Below, piece after piece: positions 10,758-22,284 of a stretch of DNA of 64,000 bases (positions are counted from its first letter, which is position 1; every line of letters begins with the position of its first letter). Source of the stretch: Cavia porcellus (taxonomy: Eukaryota; Chordata; Mammalia; Rodentia; Caviidae); the NCBI RefSeq assembly GCF_034190915.1, contig NW_026947486.1, positions 98,860,123-98,924,122 on the forward strand, written 5' to 3'. The position numbers and the translations under genes are program-made. Under the pieces are notes generated by a model that was not told where the DNA came from, did no database searches, and saw only the letters and a list, made by a program, of their open reading frames with translations.

Positions 10758-13340
10758 GTAGGCACTGCAGACACTGCAGTCCCTGCCAGCATCCTTGTCT
10801 CGCGTTCTCCGGTGAAATGGAACACAGGAACCTGCTTCCACATGAACCTGCTGGGGTTCCCACATGACTTCCTTTCTGTTTCACACTGATCATATACATT
10901 GATGGAGATGAGGCCTTTGGGCAGAGGTAAGATACACTGCATTGAACACACATTGTCTACCCTAGGTTTCTCTCCAAGGTCCACTGTCTTTAGCCTCCAG
11001 GAGTAGTCACTCACCCAGTGAGGTTGCCACTGCCAGACCCATCCCTGAAGAAGGGCCTAGATGCAACCTGTCATCCCATCATTCCTGATCAGAGTTGCTC
11101 TCCCCTCTTCCGAGTTTCTATCTCCTACAATTCTTCTCTAGAAAGACTGACAGAGTGCCCTATAAGCCAGGCATAGAACATATTTAATTCACATGGGTCA
11201 TCCTGCTGGTCTATGAGCAACTTCACCAGCAGTGGTGGTATCGCAGAGATTCTGACCTGAAAACATTCTGATGTGGTCCAGTGGGGGTAAATAATTCTAT
11301 GCAGCTGATTTTCAGTGTTTCCCTTTTAGGGTAGTCTCCCCAAAGCTTAGGAAGGTATATGAGCAAAACCTTAAATCTCAATTCAGGAAAAGAAGAAGAG
11401 GGAATATGTCCCAGGGGGAGACATCACACTCACATCAGTGGCACAGAGGCCTTGGTCACCAGCACATTGCCTGGATCAGAAACATGGGTTTGTGCAAGTT
11501 TGCTCTGGGTATCTCAAGCATCAGTTTTCACTTGGTTGGAAGGAAGTCACCAACACATTCTGAGGGATTTCAAGAGACTTGAAAAGAAGGCATCACACAA
11601 AATGGCAAATGTCAGTCAGTTGGATGAAGGCTAGACATTTCAGTTCCTATGAAAAAGAAACAGAGGAATTGGCCCACGGATGGGTGAACATGGTCTGTGA
11701 TGCAACCTTGTGAATGAAACCTGTGCCAGAAGAAGAGCTGACAAGCAACATGTATCTATTTAGATCAACCCATAAAGCTTTTTGAAAGTACTTTAGAAAA
11801 CAGTGCACATTCCTATTTAGCAGTCTTCCTCTCCCTTCTATTATATCAGATATTTAGCACTGAATTTCAGTGAACTCATCACTACCAAGAAGACAACCTA
11901 CTTTATATGAGCAAACACCGAGATGAAACCCCTTTGGCACATGCACAAAAATCCGTGGCCCCTGTGGTGTGTACACTTACAAAAGACAGCTGGACCTCAC
12001 GCCTGTGCCTGTGGGACTCTGTTGCAATCCGGGTCATTTTCTGAGTTGGTCAAGGTAAGATTAGTTTCAGAACATGGAAAACCCTGGTCCTGAGCTTTGT
12101 CTGCCTTTGGAGAATGACTGGAGATGTGGCTTTCAAGGAAAGTTCCTGGCACCCACACAGAAATTTACTTGGTTTTAGGAAAATAAAACACAGGTGGAAA
12201 TGGTATCGTGGCAGCATTTAAAGAGGTTGCCCAGAGGAAGGGCTGCAATGGTAGGAGTGGGATTTGTACCAATCACGATGACGCTCTGCTCCAGTTTGTG
12301 GATTCAGTAAGTGAGACCCTCATGCCACAAAGACCTCCTGTGTGCTGAGTCCTTCACAGACTGATCAAACACAACTCTCAAAACTTTCAACATACCAGGA
12401 ATGTTTCGACTGTATCTATGAGAAAACAGAGATAAACAATGACAGACAGAAGATCTATGGGACCTTGAGACCCACACCACAGACTGAAGGAATCAAAATG
12501 TGTGGTCCTTTCTGCAAATCAGGGAATTGGTCACAGTGCTCTGAAGAGGGAAGAACTGCAGGAACACGTGGCCAGCTCGTGTTTTAGAGCTTTCCTTTGT
12601 CTTCATGACACTTGTCAAATAAATGCCCTCTCTGAAGCCTGCATACACCTTCTCTACCATGACTTGTTACACACCTGCCGTCCATCATCCTTTGTTACTT
12701 ACATAGAGCTGCAACGAATACTGTATGTTCGTGTTTTTCTATGTGGAGCTGAAAACATCCCCAAGCAGCATTCCCACCATCCACACATCCTGAAGTTTCT
12801 CTGCACAGTCTACATCTGACTGCCACCTGGCATTGCAAGTTTCCAAACAAGGTAAAAGTCAGTTATGGAGATGGGTGGGAAAACATCATCATTGTGTGGT
12901 TTTGCATCTGAATCCTGAAATTAGGCCACCATGTCTGTAAGAGTGCCACCAACGTGCTACAAAGGAACACAGATCTTGAGTGGGAAAAGGTCTCATTGCC
13001 TTGTGAAAAGAGCAGTTTTTCTAAGTGGTAGTTATCATGGATTAGCAGTGCTCAACACTGACCTTGGATAGTAGTATAAAGTGAGTGAATGGAGTGCAGA
13101 CTACTGTACGTGTTGTCCCTGATTCACTTCTGAAGCAGGTTATGGTGCACAGTACAAGGGAGGCCTCTGAGTCAGGGAGGGAAGAGTGAAAGGCAATGGA
13201 AGACAGGGATGGTGGTAATCAAGGTGAAGCCTGAGATAGCACTGGTCCACTGACTGAGTTCAAGCCAGCTGACCAAGTTCCACAAACATACATCAAGACT
13301 ACTATAAAGTATTTTGTTTTAAAAATATCCTGAGCAAACA
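10758..13340. other. Unique-looking sequence, no gene recognised
   Basis: About 2.6 kb between the end of the duplicated flank and a short tandem repeat. Open frames up to about 105 codons (12,502-12,819, plus) lack any domain, signal peptide or paralogue in the window. I see no convincing exon. Confidence 0.4.
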
Positions 13341-13735
13341 ATCCCAGTTTGGGGACCAGCACCATTGAGGAGCCAGTGGCAGACCAGGAACAGCCAGCCC
13401 CAAGCCTCTCATTGTGAAGCAGCACCACTCACCAGTGTAGGGGAGAGAACAAGACTGCAGCACCAAGTAAGCCCAGTCTCGGGACCAGGGCCATGTGGGA
13501 GCTGCCTCCTGACACAGAATGACCAGATCCAAGCCTCTCTCCATGAGTAGGTGCCATTCGTGGTCTGGGGGGACAGAGAAAAAGGACACATCAGCAAGAA
13601 AGCCCTGTCTGGGTACATGCACTACTTGTGAGCCTGTGCTGTGCTGGGAATAGCCAGACCCCAGTCCCTTCCAGTGCATGGGCTGGGAAACAAGGAGTAC
13701 CAATCCCTCCCACCTCATCCCATATGAGACTGTCT
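13341..13735. repeat. Three diverged tandem units of about 130 bp
   Basis: Units start near 13,341 (ATCCCAGTTTGGGGACC), 13,471 (GCCCAGTCTCGGGACC) and 13,601 (AGCCCTGTCTGGGTAC). Each has a mid-unit CCAAGCCTCTC- or CCCAGTCCCTTCC-like motif near an ATG/ATTG. The array ends just before duplication unit A. It may be the remains of monomers from a rodent L1 5' UTR or a short minisatellite. Long minus-strand open frames here come from the repeats. Confidence 0.6.
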
Positions 13736-13949
13736 TATCTGGAGAAACACAGGCTGTGAGGGTCGCTCTCGAGGTGAAATGCATTTGGATGCACGTAGTG
13801 ATTTTGTGCTCCTTTAAGATTGAAGGGTTAGGGACAGTGGTCTGATCATAGGTCCAGAGGACAGTGGTGTATAGTGTGCCATCTATGGGACCTCCTTCTG
13901 AGACCAGCCATTGTTGATTCCATATTTTCTTTTTTTGAAGTCCTATGTC

Positions 13950-14720
13950 ATTTCCATTGTTTTGTTGGGTTGGATTTTATTCTCTTTTGTGTTGTTTGAT
14001 TATTTTAAATCTGATGGCAGGAGCAGCTGTTTCAAAGACAGCAAGATATATTATGGTAGCAATTTTGGATTTACTATTGCATTGCTTTGAAATCCTTTAT
14101 TGAATTCATTGTTTTGCTTTTATTGTTTCTATCCTATACTGCTCTGTTTGATTTTTGCTATGTCTGAAACTATCTGTAGCTATTTAGAAGACATCAAAAG
14201 GCTTTATTGTAAATACTGTTAATTTCGTAATGTTTTGATGACCTGTATTTCTTACAATGCTTTGTTTAGATGGGCTTTATTCTATTTCATCCTCCTTAAA
14301 ATAAAACTTTAAAAAGCATGTTTAGAATACATATTCTTAATTTACACACTAAAAACTTAACATTCATACATTTACAAAATAGTTTTAATGGCACTTAAAG
14401 AGATGTTAATTTTTTCCACTATAAACTGAAATTTACACAAAGTCTGTAAAGAAAACTTATGAGGTGCTTTAAACTACATTTGTATTGAAACACATTAGCA
14501 TTAACTTCTAGTGTTAAATACCCAATAGGTCTTATTTTTTCTAACAAGCGCAATTATGAAATATTCACAGTTACTTAAAAGATAAGTGTCTCACAAGAAA
14601 ATCCATTTCCAAATGTGGAAAACAAAAACATGCATTTGAGCAATACTTATGGTGTATATTCCAAAACAAAAATAAATATGTCAAAATGGCTATCCTTATG
14701 AAGGGAAAAAATTCCCGTAC
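13950..14720 (+). mobile_element. L1/HAL1 3'-UTR-like sequence (probable)
   Basis: AT-rich sequence with recurring TTTTGTT-rich, GATTTTATTCTATTT and ATTTTGAA-like phrases. It resembles in style the plus-oriented LINE 3' UTR at 32.7-33.5 kb. It is the first stretch shared by units A and B (B: 49,137-49,925). The family call is tentative because divergence is high. Confidence 0.35.
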
Positions 14721-15009
14721 TTATGTTTTAAATAAAATGAAAGATAGGATGTTGAGTGAGTTAGAGTAACATAGATCTGTGAAGCAAATGAGGACATTCA
14801 TTGAACATAATGTGTAAACAACTTACAAATTATATGAGGAACACACAGAAGACATCAGGGTGATGTTTGCTTCACATAAAGATGATTTACGACACAAGTT
14901 ACTCTAAAGACATAACAGTGTCAGTGCTACTGAAGGCCAGGAAAGGTGTTGCTTGTGCAGCTCTCAGGCTGCCAGTGCCAAATCTTCAGTTCCACTTTGA
15001 AATCACCAA

Positions 15010-15145
15010 TTTTTGAGGTCTCACTATTTAACCCAGGCTGATCTCAAACTTAGTTTATGGCACACCCTGGCTTCCAGCTTAAAGCAAACCTCCTACCTTA
15101 GCTTCCTGAGTGCTGGGATTGCAGGGTGCACCTACAATCTCAGTG
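15010..15145 (-). mobile_element. B1/Alu-like SINE, antisense (shared with unit B)
   Basis: The plus strand shows GAGGTCTCACTATTTAACCC, then GCTGATCTCAAAC, CCTACCTTAGCTTCC and TGAGTGCTGGGATTGCAGG, the complement of a 7SL-derived B1/Alu-like body. The same element is at 50,170-50,310 in unit B, so it was present before the duplication. Confidence 0.8.
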
Positions 15146-16694
15146 TATATTTGAAATTTAATCCAAAAAATTGTGTCATATGCAATGTATGTTATTAAAC
15201 ATGTTGAACATCACTGAGAGGTAGCTAGTGAGAGACAATCAGCTGTCATCATTTCTAAAACTTCCTCATTGTGATATGTTCCTGATGGTCAGCTTGAAAA
15301 TAATAGTAATATTCTTTCATGCATCTGGTAAGAAATGAAATGAAAGCAACCAGTGCCAGAGTTTAATCTATAAAACTTTCTCTGTATTTATACAAGTCCA
15401 TAAAACAAATGCTTAATCAGGTATTGAAGAATGATAGTCACTGTAGATATGGAATCAAACTCTCCCATCAACCAATTTCTAAATTTTATGTCCAAAACAC
15501 CACTATATGGTCATGAACAGGTCAGCTCAAAGCAATATTTACACCAAAAATATGACCACATGAACTCACCATGTTGACCCGTAAGTTAGCACAATTGTAG
15601 GCCTACGTTGGCTAAGGACATTCCCAGTCATCAATTTGGAAGCCCCAACCCCCGCATGGGCTAGCTACACAATCCATACTTCCGCGGGCCTGGTCACATT
15701 TCAGTGCTGTTGAACAGCTACTCCGTGGTCCCAACTTCAAATAATTCCATAGGAATAGCTGCATTGGCAAAGAGTAAAACTCTCTATTGCCTCCACCAGT
15801 CTAAGCAGAAACTGCCCCATAAGTCATGAGAAACTCAACTCCAAGATCATGTTCTACTAACAGGCTTGGACACATATCTGTATTCTAATCTACTCCATAT
15901 GCCTTAGACTCCATTTCTAATGATTTATGATTTTATAAATTGCCCCACCACATTTATCCCGATCCAAGCTTAATTGTACCCTGAAGTAATGACACTTTGG
16001 TGGTTTATTGTTCTTGCCTTACACATAAATGGGAGCTCTGTGGTATTATGCAGATGCATAGAGAGACACCTGAGAGCTAAGCTGCTGGAAAACCATGTGG
16101 CATCTCTTTTGAATATGAACACCCAGTTCTCTGCACTTATTCTCTGTAAGTCTCCTGACTTGAGATTTCCAGCAAAGGAGTTGAGATTTCTTTTGGCTTG
16201 GGATTTTAGAATGTACAATCCATACATCCTGAGCGGTTGCAAGGCATAAATAAAAATTGTATGCACTGCACAGATTCATTTTTTAAATTATTTTATTATT
16301 TTGAAGATAGTAAAATGCAATATAACAAGGCAGAACAAAGCCAAGTACCCTGGGTTTTAGGCTGGGGATGTGTTGGACATTTTCAGAGCTTTAATAGCAA
16401 CATCATATTTGCCAGTAGAAGCTGTCATTTTCACTTCACCTTCCCAAAAGGATCAACTTAGGCTGTATAAAACATATTCCATTTAGTTGAAAGAACGATG
16501 TTACCTTGCAAGATTGTGGTAATGCAATCTTGCAGAAAGATTCCTAAAGAGACATGAGGGAGCATTTCAGCACATGTCTCAGAGCAGATTCCCAGTGGCT
16601 CCCTTGTGATACCCTTGGGAAAGATGAATGAGGGGCCCCCATAAGACTGGAGAAGATGACATGTGCAGAAACCTACAATTGAAAATATCAGTCA

Positions 16695-17655
16695 AGGAAG
16701 ACTTTGGTTTTAGTCTTTGGCATGTGGAAAGCCAGTTTTTCCACACCATTTATTAAAGAAGCTTTCTTTCAGTGAACATGTGTGCTCCCAGTACAAAACT
16801 AGACCCATGCGTCTTAACAAACACTAAACTAAAATCAAAATGAATCAAAGATCTAAGTATTGAAATGGAAATAATAAATTTACTAGAAGAGAAAACAAGT
16901 AGAAATTTTAAGATGTAGCTGTGGCCAGAGACTTCACAAACGTAACCAGACTACATGGGAAACACTACAAAGAATCCACACCTGGAATTTCATCTTATTA
17001 AAAAACTTTTGTACCACAAAAGGAACCACCATCAAAGTGAGCTTATAGAGTGGGAAAAATTTGTATCCTGTTGCTCTTCAGACAAATGACTTATATCTAG
17101 AAAGTACAAAGAATTGCAAAACCCTGACTTCCAAAATTCTAAGAGACAATGTAAAACTGTGCTTCTTAGGTAAAGATACACAAATAGCTAATATGCCAAA
17201 AAATTTTCAACATCATTGGTCATTTGACAGGTGCAAAAAAGCGCTGAAATTTCATCTCACACCAAAAAGAACGCTTATCACCAAGAAATCAACCAACCTG
17301 TTGGTGGGAGAGCAGACTGGTGCAACCACTGTGGAAATCAGTAAGATGTTTGCTCAGAAGGCAAGGAGGATTAGAGGTCCTATTCAGCCCAGCTATTCCT
17401 CTTCTAGGTATCTTACTAAAAGAAATAAAACCACCATACCACAGAGACATGTGTGCACCCATGTTTATAGCAGCACAGTGTTTAGTAGCTAAATCTTGGA
17501 AACAACTTAAATGCCCATCACTTGAAGAATGCGTAAAGAAAATGGGACACTTTTATAAAATGGAGAACTATTCGGCCAATAAACAGAATAAACTTGAGAC
17601 ATTTATAGGAAGAAACTTCAGACCATACTCAAAAGTGAAATAAATCCAACTTGCA
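16695..17655 (+). mobile_element. L1 ORF2 3' fragment with inverted 5' part (twin priming)
   Basis: From about 16,790 to 17,650 the plus strand is the C-terminal third of L1 ORF2. The frame at 17,320-17,643 keeps Q-P-L-W-K-S-V, I-P-L-L-G-I-L, A-P-M-F-I-A-A-Q, S-W-K-Q-L-K-C-P-S and M-E-N-Y-S-A. Just before it, 16,705-16,785 is L1 in the opposite orientation (GCATGTGGAAAGCCAGTTTT matches the antisense L1 near 2,270). A short inverted 5' piece joined to a sense 3' piece is the signature of twin priming. Unit B has the same arrangement at 53,695-54,655. Frames are broken; no function remains. Confidence 0.8.
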
Positions 17656-17692
17656 TGTGTTTAATACATATTGTGAAATGAGAAGAAACCGT

Positions 17693-17696
<4 letters not shown>

Positions 17697-17745
<49 letters not shown>
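17697..17745. repeat. (GA)n microsatellite in the L1 tail
   Basis: About 49 bp of GA directly after the A-rich L1 end (GTAAAAAGAGAG). At the same point unit B has only TTCAAAAAAAGAGCAATTAG (about 54,663-54,682), so the tract expanded in A after duplication. Confidence 0.95.
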
Positions 17746-17748
<3 letters not shown>

Positions 17749-17864
17749 TAGGGTGTGGGAAATGTGGAATGGAGGAAAGAAAAGGAAAAATAATACAAGA
17801 GAGTTCTAAAAGAACTTCCTCTCAGTGCATTGAAGAGAATGTTTTGAGGTCAGTGTATTCAGCT

Positions 17865-17993
17865 CAGTGGCTTAAGCACACACCCAGCATGAGCAAGGTT
17901 GCTTGATCCCAGGTAATGAAAAGAAAAGAAAAGAAAAAGAAAGAAAGGAAAAGAAAAGCAAAGAAAGGAAAGGAAAGGAAAGGAAAAGAAAAG
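17865..17993 (+). mobile_element. Diverged ID-like SINE with (GAAA)n tail
   Basis: CAGCTCAGTGGCTTAAGCAC resembles the A-box part and TTGCTTGATCCCAGG the B-box part of the tRNA-derived SINE, followed by an AAAAG-rich tail from 17,919. Unit B carries the same insertion at about 54,777-54,860 with a short tail, so it predates the duplication and only the tail expanded. Confidence 0.65.
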
Positions 17994-18825
17994 TTTGTGC
18001 TAATATAGTTTGTAGAAATTTAAATGCCCATATCTTGTGCAGTAACTACTTTAAAGAAAACAATATGTAATATATTATCTATTCTTATTCTCCCGTTGAT
18101 TTGTTTTGGAACTTTGTTCTAACTTTTTCATAAAATACAAAATATTGAAAAAGGGATTTTTTTCAATTTCAATTTCAAGGAAATGGGAAGAAGAAAAGCC
18201 AGAAAATTCCTACTGTAAGAATTCTGGGTTTGTGAAAGGTGAATGTCATTTGTGTGGAAACACACAGAGGATTTACAAGTTAGAAAAGAGCTAGAAGAAA
18301 GATCAGGAAGGTCTAGCTCAAGATTCACTGGGTGTCACTTGGTACCTGGATCTCTTGACAGTACATAATGGGCTGAGGAGTGACCAGCCCCAATGTGCAA
18401 AGTGTGCTCCTCAGTTGGCAGCAAGAGGGAGACAGAGAGGAGCTGCAGAAGCTAAGACCCAGTGAGCACAGCTCTGCTGATGTCACAACAATGTGGGTGG
18501 TCTCACACCTGTATCTTGCAAGTGTACAGGCAATTTTGTGCTTCAAATCCCTGTGTGCTCCCAGATATCTATCCCATCACATGGGTTAGAAAACAAAGAT
18601 CCCAATGTTTCAGTAATAAGATCTGGGAACCCTTTCACCATCTTCCTGGGAGTAGTCTTCTGTAGCAACCTCAAATCACCTCCAATTTCCTTGGCTTTGG
18701 CAGAGCTTTCACGCTCATGCGGTGGCTCCTTCTATCCTGCATATATCCCTGATGCCCTTTGTGATTTCTGCCCTCTTTGTTAACAGTGACCCTTGAAAGC
18801 CACTTTTGCTCCTTTCTTTTCTTAG

Positions 18826-18870
18826 TAAGCATCTTTGCTATGACACTTGCTCTCAGTGAGGAGCCACAAG
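18826..18870 (+). other. Candidate 45-nt exon, plus strand (untested)
   Basis: A pyrimidine-rich acceptor (GCTCCTTTCTTTTCTTAG) precedes 45 nt that end in CCACAAG followed by the strong donor GTAAGA. Unit B conserves the acceptor and the length (55,528-55,572) but has TCAATA in place of the donor. A frame through the acceptor reads like a signal peptide (L-F-L-V-S-I-F-A-M-T-L-A-L-S), but most of it lies in the would-be intron. This could be a real exon of an unrecognised transcript or chance. Confidence 0.25.
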
Positions 18871-18995
18871 GTAAGACTCATCCACTATGGAGGGTGGAGA
18901 GACTGATGTGCTTTTCGTCTCAAAAGGACCAGCTGGGTTGTTGGGCTACGGACAAATCAGGGCCAGGCCTGATTCCCAAGACCAAATATGTCTAG

Positions 18996-20238
18996 CCCTG
19001 TGAAATGAAGAGACTGCATCCTGGAAATCCTGGCTGCAAAGTCATCTTGCTAACCTTCCTGGAATCTACCCTCCTGTGACTCGCGCCTGAGCGTTGTCAC
19101 AACATGCAATGCCCCTGTGACCAACGTTGAAAGCCATGAAAAGTTCCCAGGCTCTCCCAAGTGTTTTTGGTTGAATACTTGCACGCACTGACCTTCTGGA
19201 GTTGGGGACCAGCACCATGAAAAACTAAAAATAATCACTGAATGGGAGATGACTTCACTGCTTTTCCTTCGCAAAGCCAGGACAAAGCCAGGCATTGTTA
19301 GCACTCTCCAAGCTGGTGTTTCCTTTAAGGAAATGGGAAAGCACAAAGAAGGGTGCCCCTGAGGTAACTGGAAAGACCTGTGACTATAGTCATCAGAGAC
19401 AATTACCCTGCTTTGGAATAAGTGAGATTTCATTGTCTGCAGACAGCTTGGAAATCATGTAAACAAAGTTGCATGCTAGCTGGATTTGAAGTTTATTGGC
19501 TCCCTGTAGGACAGGCAGAGTAAAACATTGCTTGGTGTCCTGATTCACACTAACATTGAAGTTTCAAGTATACTCACAAGAAAGCCATAACGCTTGTCTT
19601 TTTGATTCCAGTAGTTTGTAGATCCAGAATTTCCATATTTTTTCAGTACTGTGACTTTCTAAGGGTTTTCAATATTTTAATTTTAATAAATGAAAGAGGT
19701 CTCATGATTTTTTTACGCCCACACATAAGCCCCTGCTAAAATACTTAAGAATGACATAGGGTCGAATTGCCAGTATGTTAATTGTACTGCAATAAACCTG
19801 CTTGAAAACACACCCAAATAACAATAAACATTGCAGCAACATTGTAAAACACATTTGTGTAAAGCATGATTGGGATTCCAGCTCAAAACACCATGGAGTC
19901 TCAGAATTTCATCTATGTAGTCCAGTAGACTAGAAGAACCATGCCAACAGAGGACATGAAAGATGGGTTAAAATAATGTCTTTCTGAGGGGAGAGAAACT
20001 GAGCCAGCGGGGAAAAGGATACATGTTTTCACATTCTCTAAGGAGGAAATCAGGTCACCCAACAGCTATGGAAACAATCTGCTAAGAACACCCATTGTGA
20101 ATTAGGAGGCAGAGCAGGGTTTACAGTGATGGAAGGTGAAATATACATCTATTCATCAAAATATAGTGCCTATGAAATAATAATTTCAAAATCATGGAAA
20201 AGAAAAGAGGACAGAACATAGAGAAAATAGATGAAAAA
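18996..20238. other. No gene recognised
   Basis: The minus-strand frames at 19,050-19,433 and, in unit B, 55,719-56,024 match in part (S-F-S-W-C-W-S-P-T-P-E-G-Q-C), but that is expected from DNA homology. The frames begin and end at different places and no domain is recognisable. The rest is AT-rich intergenic sequence. Confidence 0.4.
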
Positions 20239-20283
20239 TAGATAGACAGATAGATAGATAGATAAACAGATAGACAGACAGAT
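20239..20283. repeat. GATA/GACA tetranucleotide repeat
   Basis: Interrupted GATA with some CAGA units. At the same position unit B has a nearly pure GACA/CAGA run (56,938-56,972), so the locus has switched its dominant motif between copies. Confidence 0.9.
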
Positions 20284-20342
20284 TGTTAGAACAGAAAATC
20301 CCCAGAGTTTAGGACATGAAGATGATTCAGAGTTTAGGTAGC

Positions 20343-20362
20343 TGACCTTTGACCTTTGACCT
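20343..20362. promoter_or_regulatory. Triple DR1 nuclear-receptor half-sites
   Basis: TGACCT occurs three times with a single T between units (reverse complement AGGTCA-A-AGGTCA-A-AGGTCA). Two overlapping perfect DR1 sites of this form are the classical binding element for HNF4 and for RXR heterodimers such as PPAR. Unit B lacks it (GATGCTTTCATTCAG near 57,030). Whether it acts in vivo is unknown; it lies about 3 kb downstream of gene A's start on the minus strand. Confidence 0.5.
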
Positions 20363-21272
20363 TTCAGAAGGCCAGAGAAGAGAGAACTGCAGAAGAAGAA
20401 AACATGCCATCCTGGGTGGGGATCATGTGAGGATTCAGAAGACCACAGAGGAGAACAAGATCATGAAGAAAGTATGATAGATTCAGAGAAAACATCTCCT
20501 CATCAAATGGATGAAGACTAAACTAGCCCTGTTCCCCAGGACAAAAGAGATCAGTGATGCACCCCACCCAGGGAGATGAAGAGGACAGAAAACCTCATCC
20601 TTCAGCTGGCACTGGCAGGGCCCTCAGAAGATCTTGCCTGTGATCTGTGGAAACATTTCTCTGCCCTTTTTAGAATCCCTGCAGTTCATCAAAAAGCAAG
20701 ACTCCAAAATATCAAATCTTTACCAACTTACCAAATAACATTATGGAGCACAGCTCATGGATCATTAACAGTGTGGGATGTTCCAGCTGTCAAGGATAAG
20801 AGTCTAAGGAGACCTCAGGACCTACCAGAGACACACAGCAGCAAGGAAGCACAACTCTGCCGAGGAAAGGAATCTTGAATAAAGCCATCCAGGTAGGAAA
20901 AGAGAGGAAAACTCTGGCCTTTATTTACACATGATTGCCTGTGAAGAAAATGTAGTAAAACTGTGCAACTTAGACACAGTGTGAGCTCTGCATGTTTGCA
21001 GGAAATGCTTCCAATATATTTTGCCTAGCTGCTGTAAGGGCTTATGACAATTAACACTAAGGAGTTCATTTTGCCTTTTAAAGAGACATCTTCTGTTATT
21101 AAAGCACTTACCTAAGAGAACTTGTAAGTTTTTCCTCTGACTCTGAAAGGAATTTAAAACTTTCTGAATGCTAAAAGAAGGGAAAAGGCCTCTTGACACC
21201 CTTAAGACCAAGGAAGGTCTTTGTCAGGGTCATCACTTTAAATGTAGGCAGCACAGAAAATATTGTCCCCTT

Positions 21273-21364
21273 GGGGCTGGGCATTTAGCTCAGTGGCATA
21301 AGCACCTGCCTTGCAAGCAGGCGGTCATGAGTTCAATCCCCGGTACCGATAAAAATGAAAAAGA

Positions 21365-21410
<46 letters not shown>

Positions 21411-21424
21411 AGAAGAAGAAAAAA
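21273..21424 (+). mobile_element. Young ID SINE with A43 tail and perfect TSD
   Basis: The body starts GGGGCTGGGCATTTAGCTCA, with a B box GAGTTCAATCC and a GGTACCGATAAAAATG end. It is followed by 43 uninterrupted A residues (21,366-21,408) and an AAG-rich end. AGAAAATATTGTCCCC is present on both sides (21,255-21,270 and 21,425-21,440), a perfect 16-bp target-site duplication. The empty site is visible in unit B near 57,929-57,945. An intact tail, perfect TSD and absence in B point to a recent insertion. Confidence 0.95.
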
Positions 21425-22105
21425 AGAAAATATTGTCCCCACCTTCCTTTGCAGTTAGGGTTGGGGGAGTAGAAACTTAACAGTGGGGGGTCTCCTTCCT
21501 CTAGGTGGCTAAAGTATCTCCAGTGATAAAAGATGTGTGATGTGCATGGATGAACTCCCTCACAGAATGGAATCATTATGTAGATTAATACTTCTGTGAC
21601 CTGCAGTCACTACAAATCAAACCACCAATGTTGAAGGGAATGATGTACAGGAATCTCTATGAATCCTTATCTAAACAGGAGGTGGGGTATTGTGAAGTTT
21701 AGATATTCTATAATTACACTGTAATGTATCTTTTTGCCTCCACTGAAAACAAGTTTTGGAATATTTTTACAAAGAGACCGATCTGCTGCACACGAAGAAG
21801 CTGAAGAGACAAATCAGATATTAGACTTGTAAATAAAAATTGCATTTATGCAGTTGCTGTTAATTTTATACGTGATTTCAATTCTCAGTTCTGACAACAC
21901 AGTGCAAATGTATTTCAAAATGCTGAGTGAGGATAGTTAATGCTGAAAGCCAAGACTTAATGTTTTGCATGTTCTTACTTTCCCTAAGGTATCTACAATA
22001 ACTTTGTCTACTAAAACTCCAGAAACTTTCCTCCCCCATGGACAAATGGATGAAAAACTGGAAGAGCCATTGATAAAAATAAACTGAGACACAATAGAAA
22101 TTCAT

Positions 22106-22111
22106 TTTATT
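22106..22111 (-). terminator. Poly(A) signal AATAAA of gene A
   Basis: AATAAA on the minus strand about 175 nt past the stop codon of gene A. The same hexamer at the corresponding place in unit B (58,591-58,596) supports a real 3' end for this gene family. Confidence 0.65.
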
Positions 22112-22284
22112 TTCAGTAGAACAAGCATTCATGCCAGGGATGGTGGTCTAGAGAAAAAACAGGGATTTCCCCAACTAATTGGCAGGGCACCTGAGGAATC
22201 ACTGTACTAGGCTGTCACTGCTTAGGGCTGGATGATAGATGAGGAAAACTGAATCCTGTTTTGCAGCTGAGGCTTGTTCAGAAA

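Noticed and set aside
13302..13784. 160-codon minus-strand ORF
   Set aside because: It runs through the 130-bp tandem units, which keep frames open by repetition.
18777..18995. Signal-peptide-like ORF (plus strand)
   Set aside because: The hydrophobic run lies over a polypyrimidine tract typical of a splice acceptor, and unit B does not keep the frame.
19050..19433. 127-codon minus-strand ORF partly matched at 55,719-56,024
   Set aside because: The similarity is explained by DNA homology of the units. Starts and ends differ and there is no family match.
21273..21350. Possible tRNA-Ala gene
   Set aside because: It has tRNA-like A and B boxes and a TGC-type loop but does not fold as a full tRNA, carries a 3' A tail and is flanked by a target-site duplication, so it is an ID SINE.
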